Shown piece after piece: positions 1-6,251 of a DNA stretch of 20,955 bases (its first letter is position 1; every line of letters begins with the position of its first letter). Both the position numbers and the translations under genes were made by a program. Under the pieces are notes generated by a model, which saw only the letters and a program-made list of their open reading frames with translations, was not told the DNA's origin and did no database searches. The DNA is taken from positions 1-20,955 of the IMG/VR virus record IMGVR_UViG_3300019776_000872; one strand, 5' to 3'. The stretch comes from a virus.

Positions 1-80
1 CGCTCAACGGCGCGAACTCGTCGCGCCAGTATGGCGGCGTGCTGACCAGCTTCCTCGAGGTCGAAGAGCTGGTCGCCTGA
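1..80 (+). CDS. 3' end of a phage structural (probably tail) protein
   Basis: Only the last 25 codons are present, ending in TGA at 78-80. The residues before the stop (…SFLEVEELVA) form an ordinary acidic, hydrophobic C-terminus. The gene lies directly upstream of the lysis cassette, where the last tail-tip or fibre gene usually sits. That position is the only reason for calling it a tail protein; the fragment is too short to assign by itself. Confidence 0.45.
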   Translation, partial: LNGANSSRQYGGVLTSFLEVEELVA

Positions 81-104
81 CTTCATCGAACATCGGAGGG
101 CCGA

Positions 105-791
105 ATGCCCATCTATCGCAGCTGGCGGGATTTCCCGCCGGGCCAGTGGCGCTGGCCTCATTTCAGCCCAGCGGAACTGGCGTGCCGAGGCACCGGCATG
201 CTGGAGATCCATGAGCCCAGCCTCGACAAGCTCGAGGCGCTGCGTGGGCTGCTCGACAAGCCGATGATCGTGCTGTCGGCCTATCGCAGCGCGCAGCATA
301 ACCGCGCCGTGGGTGGGGCGAAGCACAGCCAGCACCTGCTTGCGCGCGCCTACGATATCTCGATGGCGAACCACGACCCGGCGGCGTTCATCACGGCGGC
401 CAAAGCCTGTGGGTTCACCGGGTTCGGCAGCTACCCGCACCAGAACTTTATCCACATCGACACCGGCCCGGCGCGCAGCTGGGGCAAGCCGTTCCCGCCC
501 CGGCCGGTGACCGTGCCGGTGGAAAGCGACCCGCCCGCCGATGGTGATGACGCGCCCGACCGGTTCGCGCCCGAGGCCGCGCCGCCCTCGGTGATCGAAA
601 GCCTCGCCAAGCCCGAGGTCGTGTTGCCGGCCGCAACATCGGGCATCGGCGCGCTGTGGGCGGCGTTCGCGGAGACGCTCAAAACCAGCCTGCCGCTGCA
701 GATCGGGCTTGCCGTGCTGCTGGTGGTGGCGCCGTTGGCGCTTGCCGTTTGGCTGGTGCTGCGGCACCGCGCCGTGCGGCAGGGGGACTAG
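105..791 (+). CDS. Peptidase M15-family endolysin with C-terminal membrane anchor
   Basis: The 228-aa protein reads as a zinc D-alanyl-D-alanine peptidase that cuts peptidoglycan cross-links during lysis. The M15 signature is visible: SAYRS near residue 58, KHSQH with ligand His76, AYD with Asp83, and FIHID with His116. The usual SxHxxGxAxD pattern has Ala at position 79 instead of Gly. A Pro/Asp-rich linker (about 130-165) leads to one hydrophobic segment near residues 196-220, followed by a basic tail. There is no N-terminal signal. Most phage M15 endolysins are soluble, so the anchor is unusual and may tether the enzyme or give it a pinholin-like role. A GGAGGG site precedes the ATG. The next gene starts one base after this stop. 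Confidence 0.85.
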   Translation: MPIYRSWRDFPPGQWRWPHFSPAELACRGTGMLEIHEPSLDKLEALRGLLDKPMIVLSAYRSAQHNRAVGGAKHSQHLLARAYDISMANHDPAAFITAAKACGFTGFGSYPHQNFIHIDTGPARSWGKPFPPRPVTVPVESDPPADGDDAPDRFAPEAAPPSVIESLAKPEVVLPAATSGIGALWAAFAETLKTSLPLQIGLAVLLVVAPLALAVWLVLRHRAVRQGD

Positions 792-1127
792 ATGCGCCAG
801 TACCTGATGCTGGCGCTGCTGGCCGGGCTTGCCGCATCGACGCTGGGCGGGCTGTATCTGGCGGTGCGGCAGGCGGGCCACGCGGCCGGATTTGCCGAGG
901 CCTCGGCCGCGTGTGCCGCAGAACGCCAGCGGATGGAGGATGCCAACCGCGCCGCCATTCGATCCGCCGAACAGCAACTGCTGCGCACGGCGGATGAACT
1001 CGCTCAAAAATCCAAGGAACTCGACGATGCGCTTGCCGCTACCGATGAAGCGACTGCTGCCGATCCTCGTGGCCCTGAGCAGTGCCTTGCTGCTGACGGG
1101 CTGCGCCGCCTCAACGCCATCCGCTAG
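792..1127 (+). CDS. Rz-like inner-membrane spanin (i-spanin)
   Basis: A 111-aa protein with an N-terminal hydrophobic helix (about residues 4-28) and a long charged, Ala-rich region (about 35-90) of heptad character. This is the usual topology of an i-spanin: inner-membrane anchor with periplasmic coiled coil. Its 3' part overlaps, in another frame, a lipoprotein gene starting at 1045, which is the classical Rz/Rz1 nested arrangement. Spanins join inner and outer membranes in the last step of Gram-negative lysis. Sequence identity within this family is low, so the call rests on topology and on the overlapping partner. Confidence 0.75.
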   Translation: MRQYLMLALLAGLAASTLGGLYLAVRQAGHAAGFAEASAACAAERQRMEDANRAAIRSAEQQLLRTADELAQKSKELDDALAATDEATAADPRGPEQCLAADGLRRLNAIR

Positions 1128-1341
1128 CGCGCGGCTTGGCCTGCCGTCGCTGCCAACCGCGCTCACCAGCTGCGCGCGGCCAAGCGCTTTGCCGGCCGCG
1201 TCGATGAGCCGGGCCGATGTCGAGCGCTACTGGGCGCGCGACCGTGCGGCGCTCGTCAGGTGCGGAGCCAATGTCGCCGGGCTGGTCGGCTATTACGACC
1301 AGATCGCGCGCGCGTTCGATCGGGCTGGTGAGGTGCGCTGA
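1045..1341 (+). CDS. Rz1-like outer-membrane lipoprotein (o-spanin)
   Basis: The frame is open from 829, but the real start is the ATG at 1045. From there it encodes a lipoprotein signal peptide (MKRLLPILVALSSALLLTGC) with a clear lipobox LTGC, giving a 98-aa precursor. The mature part begins AASTPSASARLGLPSLP, Pro/Ser-rich like other o-spanins, and ends in a short charged domain (ADVERYWARDRAALVRCG). It overlaps the Rz-like gene by 83 bases in a different frame. Its TGA overlaps the next start as TGATG. The overlapping pair strongly supports a two-component spanin complex. Confidence 0.8.
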   Translation: MKRLLPILVALSSALLLTGCAASTPSASARLGLPSLPTALTSCARPSALPAASMSRADVERYWARDRAALVRCGANVAGLVGYYDQIARAFDRAGEVR

Positions 1342-1724
1342 TGCCGACCGGGCCGGTAACCTGGGACACCATCATCTGGCTGGTGACGGTGCTGATCGGC
1401 GCCATCAGTGGCGCATCGACCGTGCTGTGGATGGGCTGGCGGTTCTACCGCTCGCTGGTGGCGCGAATCGACATCGAGGCAGCGCGGGCAAAGCTCGCCG
1501 AAGAGCGGCTGGAGCGGATGATCAACGAGGCCGCGCAGCATGTTGCCGAGACCTATGCCACAAAGTCCGGCGTGACCGTTGCCGTCGAGCGCGTCGAGAG
1601 CGCCGTGCAGCAGCTCAGCGGGCAGGTACAGACATCGGTCGACAGGCTGTCCGAGCGGATCGATCGCCTGCTGGAAATTCAGGCGGCGCCGACCGCGCCA
1701 CCCCGACGACGATCGACGACTTAA
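1341..1724 (+). CDS. Small membrane / coiled-coil protein of the lysis cassette (holin-like?)
   Basis: A 127-aa protein with one hydrophobic segment at about residues 10-32 (WLVTVLIGAISGASTVLWMGW). A long amphipathic, heptad-rich region (about 40-115) and a basic tail follow. It is the last lysis-cluster gene and is translationally coupled to the Rz1-like gene. A single-span membrane protein here could be a holin or antiholin, but no family motif is recognised and the long coiled coil is unusual for a holin. Left as a membrane protein of unknown function. Confidence 0.6.
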   Translation: MPTGPVTWDTIIWLVTVLIGAISGASTVLWMGWRFYRSLVARIDIEAARAKLAEERLERMINEAAQHVAETYATKSGVTVAVERVESAVQQLSGQVQTSVDRLSERIDRLLEIQAAPTAPPRRRSTT

Positions 1725-1771
1725 GGCGCTGCACCCACGGCGCCCCGCGGGCAGACGCACGCGGGAAACTC

Positions 1772-1809
1772 GACCCGGCTTCTCGGTTGAGCAGCCGGGT
1801 CTTTTCTTT
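1772..1809 (+). terminator. Intrinsic terminator after the lysis cassette
   Basis: A perfect 9-bp stem (GACCCGGCT at 1772-1780 with AGCCGGGTC at 1793-1801) has a 12-nt loop and is followed at once by TTTTCTTT. It ends late rightward transcription before the oppositely oriented nuclease gene. On the minus strand no T-tract follows the stem, so it is probably one-directional. Confidence 0.9.
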
Positions 1810-1814
1810 GACGC

Positions 1815-2201
1815 TCAGCCGCACCAAGGCCCCTCGCCGCGCACGTAACGGCGCACCAGGCCCTCGGCCAGCAGCTGCGCGCCAACGTCGATGCCGCCGG
1901 CGGTGACGTGCGCCAGCGTGCGGCCATAAGAATCGTGCCCGTGCCGGTCGATGCCGATCGGCTCGGCCTGCATGAGCTGCCAAAGGCGCGCCTGCGCGGC
2001 GCGGGCCATCTGGCCGCTCGATCGGCAGCGCTTGCCCTCAAGCTCGGCAGCGTCGATGTCGAGCAGGCGCACTTTCTCCCGGCCCAGCCAGAGCGTGTCG
2101 CCATCGACGACGCAGTCGTGCCGATGCCCACCAGAGCACAGCCCGAAGGCAAGGGCGGGTGAGGTCAGCAAGATCAGGCAGATGGCGAGAAGACGCCGCA
2201 C
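1815..2201 (-). CDS. Secreted thermonuclease-family (SNase-like) nuclease
   Basis: A 128-aa protein. The GTG at 2201 is preferred over the upstream TTG at 2213 because GGAGG lies five bases before it. The N-terminus is a signal peptide (MRRLLAICLILLTSPALA). The mature part has the staphylococcal-nuclease pattern: VVDGDTLWL (Asp33), VRLLDIDAAELEG (Arg45, Asp48, Glu53) and DSYGRTLAHV (Arg94), followed by LLAEGLVRRYV. It is therefore probably an active Ca-dependent nuclease exported to the periplasm. It stands alone on the minus strand between the lysis terminator and the attachment region, a typical place for an accessory (moron) gene. It might degrade incoming or host DNA; that role is inferred. 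Confidence 0.8.
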   Translation of the reverse strand: MRRLLAICLILLTSPALAFGLCSGGHRHDCVVDGDTLWLGREKVRLLDIDAAELEGKRCRSSGQMARAAQARLWQLMQAEPIGIDRHGHDSYGRTLAHVTAGGIDVGAQLLAEGLVRRYVRGEGPWCG

Positions 2202-2213
2202 GTATTCCTCCAA

Positions 2214-2381
2214 ACGTCCATCAACAAAGCTTATGCAGCCAAATCAGCGGTGCGGGGAGCGTGCCAAAAACCGCAGGAATGTCAAAGACCCTGCATTCCC
2301 GCACTTATTACTTAAGTAGTTGAAATGTATAAAGTTTGGTGACCCCGACGCGGTCACAACATTGTCAAACGGCCATTGATT
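2214..2381. other. AT-rich intergenic region, candidate attP
   Basis: This non-coding stretch lies between the nuclease start and the integrase stop and is clearly more AT-rich than its surroundings (for example 2301-2340). It holds a GGTGCGGGGA box at 2249-2258, an inverted copy (ATTCCCGCAC) at 2295-2304, and a 6-bp inverted repeat GTGACC/GGTCAC at 2339-2344 and 2352-2357. Two more copies of the box flank a loop inside the integrase 3' end. AT-rich DNA with short repeats beside int is the expected form of a tyrosine-integrase attP. The core sequence cannot be identified without attL/attR. Confidence 0.45.
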
Positions 2382-3497
2382 TTACTCGTGTTTTTCGGGC
2401 ATTCCCGCACCCGCGTCAGAGGTGCGGGGAATGTTGTTCGCGGCTTGTACCATATCGAGGTAGCCTGTCATCAGTTTTGATGAGGCTGAGCCGCCCAGAA
2501 GCTCGCGATTCGCGGCGCGCGTGTAGAGCTCCGCCTGGGCCAGCGTCGTCCATCCCCACATTGCCATCAGCTCGTGCGCCGATGCCCCGGCCTGTGCCGC
2601 GAGCGTCGAGCCGAGCTTGCGCAAGCCATGCGCCCGGCCGGGCACGCCAGCCTCCTTGCAGCGGGCGCGGAACCAGTTGCCGAAGCTCGCGCCGCTGGCC
2701 CAGGGCGTGCCCTTGTCGGACAGCAGGAACGCGAGATCGCCTGTTTCGGTGGCAGTGATCGCCTCGATGAGCGGCGGCAGCGCCGTGAAGGTGACCAGCA
2801 CGCCCGAGGATTGCGCCGTCTTGCCGGGCCGGAACCGGATGGTGCCGCCGCGCACATGCTGGCGGCCGAGCTGCACCGCATCGGAGATGCGGAAGCCGGT
2901 AAAGAGCAGGATGCGGAGCGCAAGGTTGGCCATGGTGCCGAGCGGGTGCCGCGCCTCGTAGGCCATGACATCCTCGATCTGCCACATGGTGCGGCCACCC
3001 TTCAGCGGCTTGACATAGTCGACGGCTTTCGCCGGATCGGAATCGATGATGCCGCGCTCTTTGGCGAAGGCGAAGAGCGGCTTGATGGCCTTGAGCCAGT
3101 TGTTGGCGGGGTGCCCCTTGCCGGTGGCCCGTTTGTCGCGCCCGGCGATGATGGACGCCTCGTCGATGCGACGCAGCTGCAGGGTGCCCTGCTTTTCGAC
3201 CAGCTGGCGATAGGCCGCGTCGCGCCGGCGGCGCGTGATCTCATCGAGGCCGCGCCAGTGCAGGCTTTCCTTATAGGCGGCCACCACCCAGGCGACACTG
3301 CCCGGCACGCTGGCCGGGCCCATGCCCGGCTGCGGTACCGGATCACCCCTGAGCACGGCCTGATAGGCCGCCTCGAATTCGGGCGAGCCGTAATCGGGCA
3401 AGCGGATGCGCTTGCCCTTGCCCACGCGATAGTAGCAGACGCGGGTACCGTGGCGGTTGAGTTCGCGGGTGACGTTGGGGGGCAGCCTCGTGCGCAT
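2382..3497 (-). CDS. int: Tyrosine site-specific integrase
   Basis: From ATG 3497 the protein is 371 aa. Residues 1-60 resemble an arm-binding/N-terminal domain (RELNRHGTRVCYYR), about 65-170 a SAM-like core-binding domain, and about 175-340 the catalytic domain. The full catalytic set is visible: Arg203 (TGFRISD), Lys226 (RPGKTAQ), His290-x-x-Arg293 (HGLRK), Trp316 in the His/Trp position, and nucleophile Tyr325 (AELYTRA). The frame stays open to 3635, but that extension is Pro/Arg-rich, overlaps the upstream gene and lacks a clear ribosome site; 3497 lies just after that gene's stop. It is the last gene of the P_L operon. It integrates and, with an excisionase not recognised here, excises the phage. 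Confidence 0.9.
   Translation of the reverse strand: MRTRLPPNVTRELNRHGTRVCYYRVGKGKRIRLPDYGSPEFEAAYQAVLRGDPVPQPGMGPASVPGSVAWVVAAYKESLHWRGLDEITRRRRDAAYRQLVEKQGTLQLRRIDEASIIAGRDKRATGKGHPANNWLKAIKPLFAFAKERGIIDSDPAKAVDYVKPLKGGRTMWQIEDVMAYEARHPLGTMANLALRILLFTGFRISDAVQLGRQHVRGGTIRFRPGKTAQSSGVLVTFTALPPLIEAITATETGDLAFLLSDKGTPWASGASFGNWFRARCKEAGVPGRAHGLRKLGSTLAAQAGASAHELMAMWGWTTLAQAELYTRAANRELLGGSASSKLMTGYLDMVQAANNIPRTSDAGAGMPEKHE
2401..2433. repeat. Inverted repeat in the integrase 3' end
   Basis: ATTCCCGCACC at 2401-2411 faces GGTGCGGGGAAT at 2421-2432 across a 9-nt loop, complementary apart from one extra G. The same box occurs at 2249-2258 and, inverted, at 2295-2304. It may be integrase arm sites or an RNA hairpin at the end of the int transcript. 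No T-tract follows in the direction of int transcription, so it does not look like an intrinsic terminator. Confidence 0.5.
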
Positions 3498-3504
3498 GAG
3501 CGCA

Positions 3505-3726
3505 TCAGAGGTCGATAATGTCGCTGTCGTCAACTGAGGCTCCATCACGGTGGGTGGCGGAGCGCGCGGGGACGAGGCCCTGATCAGTGGGCCCGGCCGA
3601 TGCCGGCACGACCCGCATGGTGCCATCGGGCGCAATTTCGAGCGCGCCCGGATAGGCGACCTGGTGCATGGCGCGCAGCACGCGCGCGATATCGGCCTGG
3701 GTAATGACGGCCGGGCGGCGGCTCAC
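3505..3726 (-). CDS. Small conserved-type phage protein upstream of int
   Basis: A 73-aa protein starting at GTG, whose first bases overlap the stop of the previous gene as GTGA. The N-terminus (RRPAVITQADIARVLRAM) is a short helical segment. An EIAPDGTMRVVP strand and an acidic end (DDSDIIDL) follow. Small proteins of this pattern occur before integrase genes in alphaproteobacterial prophages. The helix could be DNA-binding, which would fit an excisionase or recombination directionality factor; position alone suggests this, and no family was recognised. Confidence 0.65.
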   Translation of the reverse strand: MSRRPAVITQADIARVLRAMHQVAYPGALEIAPDGTMRVVPASAGPTDQGLVPARSATHRDGASVDDSDIIDL

Positions 3727-3929
3727 GACCCGGCCTCATGCTGGGGGCGGCGGACATTGCGCCGCTGGAACGCCATGCGCGTGCCATCGGCCAGCGTGAC
3801 CGCCACCTGGTGAGTGTAGAGCGCGGCGACGATGGCGCGCTGCCAGCCGCTGTTGGCGCTGCCTTCGACCGCGCGCAACCGGCAGACCTCGACCACATCG
3901 CCGAGCTGATAATCGGGCGCGTCGGGCAT
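3723..3929 (-). CDS. Small hypothetical protein, SH3-like/KOW-like barrel
   Basis: The open frame runs to 4109, but the start is taken as ATG 3929, which overlaps the upstream stop as ATGA. The resulting 68-aa protein has alternating strands: YQLGDVVEVCRLR, WQRAIVAALYTHQVAVTLADG and TRMAFQRRNVRRP. This resembles a small SH3- or KOW-like barrel with a basic C-terminus, so nucleic-acid binding is conceivable. No function is assigned. Confidence 0.6.
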   Translation of the reverse strand: MPDAPDYQLGDVVEVCRLRAVEGSANSGWQRAIVAALYTHQVAVTLADGTRMAFQRRNVRRPQHEAGS

Positions 3930-4207
3930 CACCAGAGATCCTCGGAAAACAGATGCTGGCTCGATGAGTGGAAGGGCAGCAGCTGCCCTGCCTTGCGGGC
4001 AATCTCCTTGCCCTCCTCGCGGCCGACGAAGCGCTGGCGGCTGGTGATGAAGCCCTGCCGCTCGGGCTCGGTGGCGGCGGGGAACATGGCCGCCATCAGC
4101 CGCAGGCACTCGGCATGCCGCGCGGGCGGCAGCAGCGAGATGGTGAGCCCATCGATCTCAATGGCGGCGGCGATGATGCGCTCGCGGGCGCGGAACGGCC
4201 AGATCAT
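3929..4207 (-). CDS. Hypothetical phage early protein
   Basis: A 92-aa protein from ATG 4207, overlapping its neighbours by ATGA at both ends. A C-terminal segment, GFITSRQRFVGREEGKEIA followed by RKAGQLL and a final SSQHLFSEDLW, matches a pattern I associate with small early proteins of many temperate phages (TSxxRFVxREEAxxIA…AGQ…LxSEDLW). Their biochemical role is not known to me. It lies in the middle of the left operon. Confidence 0.7.
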   Translation of the reverse strand: MIWPFRARERIIAAAIEIDGLTISLLPPARHAECLRLMAAMFPAATEPERQGFITSRQRFVGREEGKEIARKAGQLLPFHSSSQHLFSEDLW

Positions 4208-4413
4208 GAGGGCAGCTCCGCGACGATGATCACGAAGCGGCGGCCGTCCGTGCACCGCACGTCGAGCATGCTCCCGTAACGCTCGATGACGGCGACGGGC
4301 GGATCGGTGTAGGGCTGCGCCAGCCCCTGCGCCGCCTTGCGGGCAATATCCTTGGCAGCATCGGTTGCGCCGCCAAGTGGCCCGTACTCAGAGTCTTGTC
4401 GATGCGCGCTCAT
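4204..4413 (-). CDS. Small hypothetical early protein
   Basis: A 69-aa protein with ATGA overlaps on both sides. It has a helical segment (DAAKDIARKAAQGLA) followed by strands VAVIERYG, MLDVRCTDGR and RFVIIVAEL. No known domain was recognised. Its place in a tightly coupled operon and its coherent composition support a real gene. Confidence 0.6.
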   Translation of the reverse strand: MSAHRQDSEYGPLGGATDAAKDIARKAAQGLAQPYTDPPVAVIERYGSMLDVRCTDGRRFVIIVAELPS

Positions 4414-4565
4414 GGCCTGACCTCAGTTGTCTGGGTGGTGGGCTGGTGCTGGGCCTTGCGGTGCGCCTCGACACCCTTGAAGCCGTGCAGCAGCTTGCCG
4501 CAGTCGGGGCAGGGATAGCTGGCACGGCTCGAAGCGCGGCGCTTGGTGCGGTTCTTCTCGCTCAT
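4410..4565 (-). CDS. C2H2-type zinc-finger miniprotein
   Basis: The open frame extends to 4676, but the Arg/Pro-rich extension is a shadow of the neighbouring frames. ATG 4565 overlaps the upstream stop and gives 51 aa. The protein begins with a basic tail (MSEKNRTKRRASSRAS), then one finger with the spacing Cys-x2-Cys-x12-His-x4-His (CPDCGKLL … VEAHRKAQH). Single C2H2 fingers are rare in bacteria but known in small phage and Ros/MucR-related proteins. A DNA- or protein-binding early regulator is plausible. Confidence 0.7.
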   Translation of the reverse strand: MSEKNRTKRRASSRASYPCPDCGKLLHGFKGVEAHRKAQHQPTTQTTEVRP

Positions 4566-4651
4566 GCGCCGAACTCCAGCCGCAGGATCATGAGGGCGAG
4601 CACGCCGAGGAAGACGAGCACGCAGGCGAGATCGCCGAGGTGGGTGCTCAT
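4562..4651 (-). CDS. 29-aa single-span membrane peptide
   Basis: This 30-codon frame runs from ATG 4651 to TGA at 4562-4564. It encodes MSTHLGDLACVLVFLGV followed by LALMILRLEFGA, essentially one transmembrane helix of about 18 residues. It overlaps the upstream stop (4648-4650) and the downstream ATG (4565) by ATGA, exactly like the annotated genes around it. The perfect fit into the overlap chain is the main argument that it is translated. Function unknown. Confidence 0.6.
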   Translation of the reverse strand: MSTHLGDLACVLVFLGVLALMILRLEFGA

Positions 4652-5025
4652 GCCGTGCCAACCTGTTCCGGCTCAAGGGTCCGGGCCTCGCCTAATTCGC
4701 CGTTCATCGCGTCGGCAAAGGCTTCAGCCGTGAGCGCTGAAAGCTCAAGCATTTCGGCTGCCGCAATTGTGTCAAAGGTGGACTTCGCTAGCATCCCGGC
4801 GCTTTCGCCGGCGCACCACGCGAAGACTTGGTCAGGATAGCCACCATTGAAAACGTCTGCCATGGCGACGGTCCACTCAATGCGAGCCAGCGTCAGCCGG
4901 TGGCGGATTTTGTAGTAGGCGCGGTCATCGTCTTCAGTGGCAGCAGACATCCCTCGCGCCAGCGACGCATCCGCATGCGCGACAAGCTGCGCACGCATCG
5001 CGTCGAGATCGTAACGCTCGGCCAT
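4648..5025 (-). CDS. Hypothetical early protein
   Basis: A 125-aa, acidic, mostly helical protein from ATG 5025 (a GTG lies one codon upstream). It carries YYKIRHRLTLARIEWTVAMA and WCAGESAGMLAKSTFDTIA. No family recognised. ATGA overlaps on both sides place it as the second gene of the P_L operon, where phages commonly keep host-takeover and accessory functions. Confidence 0.6.
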   Translation of the reverse strand: MAERYDLDAMRAQLVAHADASLARGMSAATEDDDRAYYKIRHRLTLARIEWTVAMADVFNGGYPDQVFAWCAGESAGMLAKSTFDTIAAAEMLELSALTAEAFADAMNGELGEARTLEPEQVGTA

Positions 5026-5462
5026 CACTGCACCGCCTTGGGCGCGATCGAGCGCTTCGCCAACTTGCGGCCGATGCGGGCCATGATGAGCGGCCAGAGA
5101 TCGCCCAGCTCCACCGACGAGTAGCCGTTGGCGCGAAGCATGGCGAATATGCGCTGATCATCGGGCAGAAGCGGCTCGAGGATGGATGCCGCCTCGGTGA
5201 CGCGCTGGCCCGGCGTCTTGTTTTCGGCGAGGTCGGCACCCTGCGCGATCAGCCGCTTGGCCGCGCCGATATTCGCCTTGAGGTCAGCGAGGCTCACATC
5301 GCAGGTCTCTTCGGCCTGAAGAAAATCATCCTCGGTGGTGGGCAGCCCGAGCGCATCCTGCTGGCGCATGACGCGGGCCATGCGGAGCGGGATGGGGGTG
5401 GCAGGCCAATCGACGCGCACCTGGTGAGCGCGGGGCTGGGTGGAAAGTGCGGCAGCGGACAT
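5025..5462 (-). CDS. First gene of the left early operon, hypothetical
   Basis: The start is placed at ATG 5462, not 5474, because GGAG lies six bases before it and nothing resembling a ribosome site precedes 5474. The 145-aa protein has a Pro-rich N-terminus, an acidic middle (TTEDDFLQAEETCDVS) and a C-terminal segment (AMLRANGYSSVELGDLWPLI) that reads like a helix-turn-helix-sized bundle, with a basic tail. It is about 23 bases from the expected start of P_L transcription. No family recognised; an early regulatory role is only inferred from position. Confidence 0.6.
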   Translation of the reverse strand: MSAAALSTQPRAHQVRVDWPATPIPLRMARVMRQQDALGLPTTEDDFLQAEETCDVSLADLKANIGAAKRLIAQGADLAENKTPGQRVTEAASILEPLLPDDQRIFAMLRANGYSSVELGDLWPLIMARIGRKLAKRSIAPKAVQ

Positions 5463-5491
5463 GTCTCGCTCCATCGGTTGACGATGGGGCG

Positions 5492-5520
5492 AACGTAGTG
5501 CGCTATTTATGGCGCGTCAA
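5492..5520 (-). promoter_or_regulatory. P_L early promoter
   Basis: Reading the minus strand: TTGACG (5520-5515) as -35, a 17-base spacer, and TACGTT (5497-5492) as -10. The spacer is almost exactly the operator at 5500-5515, so bound repressor would block polymerase directly. The predicted start near 5485 drives the nine-gene operon that ends with int. Confidence 0.65.
5500..5515. promoter_or_regulatory. Operator O_L1
   Basis: The sequence is GCGCTATTTATGGCGC. Its exact reverse complement is the operator at 7038-7053 inside P_R. The outer half-sites are GCGC/GCGC separated by 8 bases. It lies between the -35 and -10 boxes of P_L. Confidence 0.8.
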
Positions 5521-5528
5521 TGGCGCGT

Positions 5529-5544
5529 GCGCTGTTTTTAGCGC
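5529..5544. promoter_or_regulatory. Operator O_L2
   Basis: The sequence is GCGCTGTTTTTAGCGC, the same GCGC-N8-GCGC layout with an AT-rich centre. It lies just upstream of the P_L -35 box and overlaps the stop codon of the zinc-ribbon gene (5538-5540). An extra GCGC half-site at 5523-5526 lies between it and O_L1. Confidence 0.7.
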
Positions 5545-6239
5545 GGCAGTACTTCGCGCAGCCGGTCCAAGAAACCGAGCTGGCGCTCGGAGCCGCCGCC
5601 CGACAGTTCAAGTGCCTCCGTCGCGATGGACAGCAACTCATCGGCTTGATCGCTCGAAAACGCCTGCGACCGCTTCAATGCCCGGCGAAGTTCGATGGTG
5701 TCGGTCGGACGGTCATCGAACCACCTACCGGCAGCCGCCAGATCGTTGGCTAGGACGGTCCCTCCATGGGTGGCCCTTACCACCTCCCTGATCACATGAC
5801 GCCGTGCGTCAGCATGCAACGGTTCGTCGCCGCTGCGCAGGAGGCTAGCAAGGATGGTGCCGGTCGCGTTGAGGTATTCAGGCGGCTCGAAACTTGGCGC
5901 GGTAAGGCGGCGGGGCTCGGCTTCGATCTGCCGAGTGCTGCCTGTGCCATCAAACCGATAGCCGCAATGCTTGCAGACCCGAGCATCGGCAAGGATGGTC
6001 TCTGCGCAATCTGGGCATTGTTTCTGTTTGCGCTTTTCCTTCGGCTCAGGCGCCGCCGGGGCGTTGACGGTCACCTGCAGCGGCCGATCGTCTACCTTCG
6101 GCAAGACCAGGGCGAACAGCAGGGCAAACACCCCGAAGAACAGGCCGATCAGAAACCAGCCGCAGCCGCTGTGGCCCTTCGACGACGCAATGACCCCGGC
6201 GAGGATGCCGCAGCCAACCCAGATCGCAATGAATACCAT
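5538..6239 (-). CDS. Membrane zinc-ribbon protein in the repressor operon
   Basis: A 233-aa protein. Residues 1-48 contain two hydrophobic helices (MVFIAIWVGCGILAGVIA; GWFLIGLFFGVFALLFALVL) separated by ASSKGHSGCG. A zinc ribbon follows at about 74-95 (CPDCAETILADARVCKHCGY), then a helical acidic region of about 130 residues that could be TerB-like, though this is uncertain. It starts 12 bases after cI and is co-oriented, so it is likely expressed in the lysogen. Membrane proteins in that position are often superinfection-exclusion or lysogenic-conversion factors. The N-terminal pattern resembles host zinc-ribbon membrane proteins, so a captured host gene is possible. Confidence 0.75.
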   Translation of the reverse strand: MVFIAIWVGCGILAGVIASSKGHSGCGWFLIGLFFGVFALLFALVLPKVDDRPLQVTVNAPAAPEPKEKRKQKQCPDCAETILADARVCKHCGYRFDGTGSTRQIEAEPRRLTAPSFEPPEYLNATGTILASLLRSGDEPLHADARRHVIREVVRATHGGTVLANDLAAAGRWFDDRPTDTIELRRALKRSQAFSSDQADELLSIATEALELSGGGSERQLGFLDRLREVLPR

Positions 6240-6251
6240 TCGCCCCTACTC

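Noticed and set aside
2574-3518. Plus-strand 314-aa frame opposite integrase
   Set aside because: Shadow of the integrase gene; no coherent domain pattern.
3498-3635. N-terminal extension of integrase to an upstream ATG
   Set aside because: The extra 46 residues are Pro/Arg-rich, overlap the preceding gene and have no ribosome site; integrase similarity begins at MRTRLPPNV.
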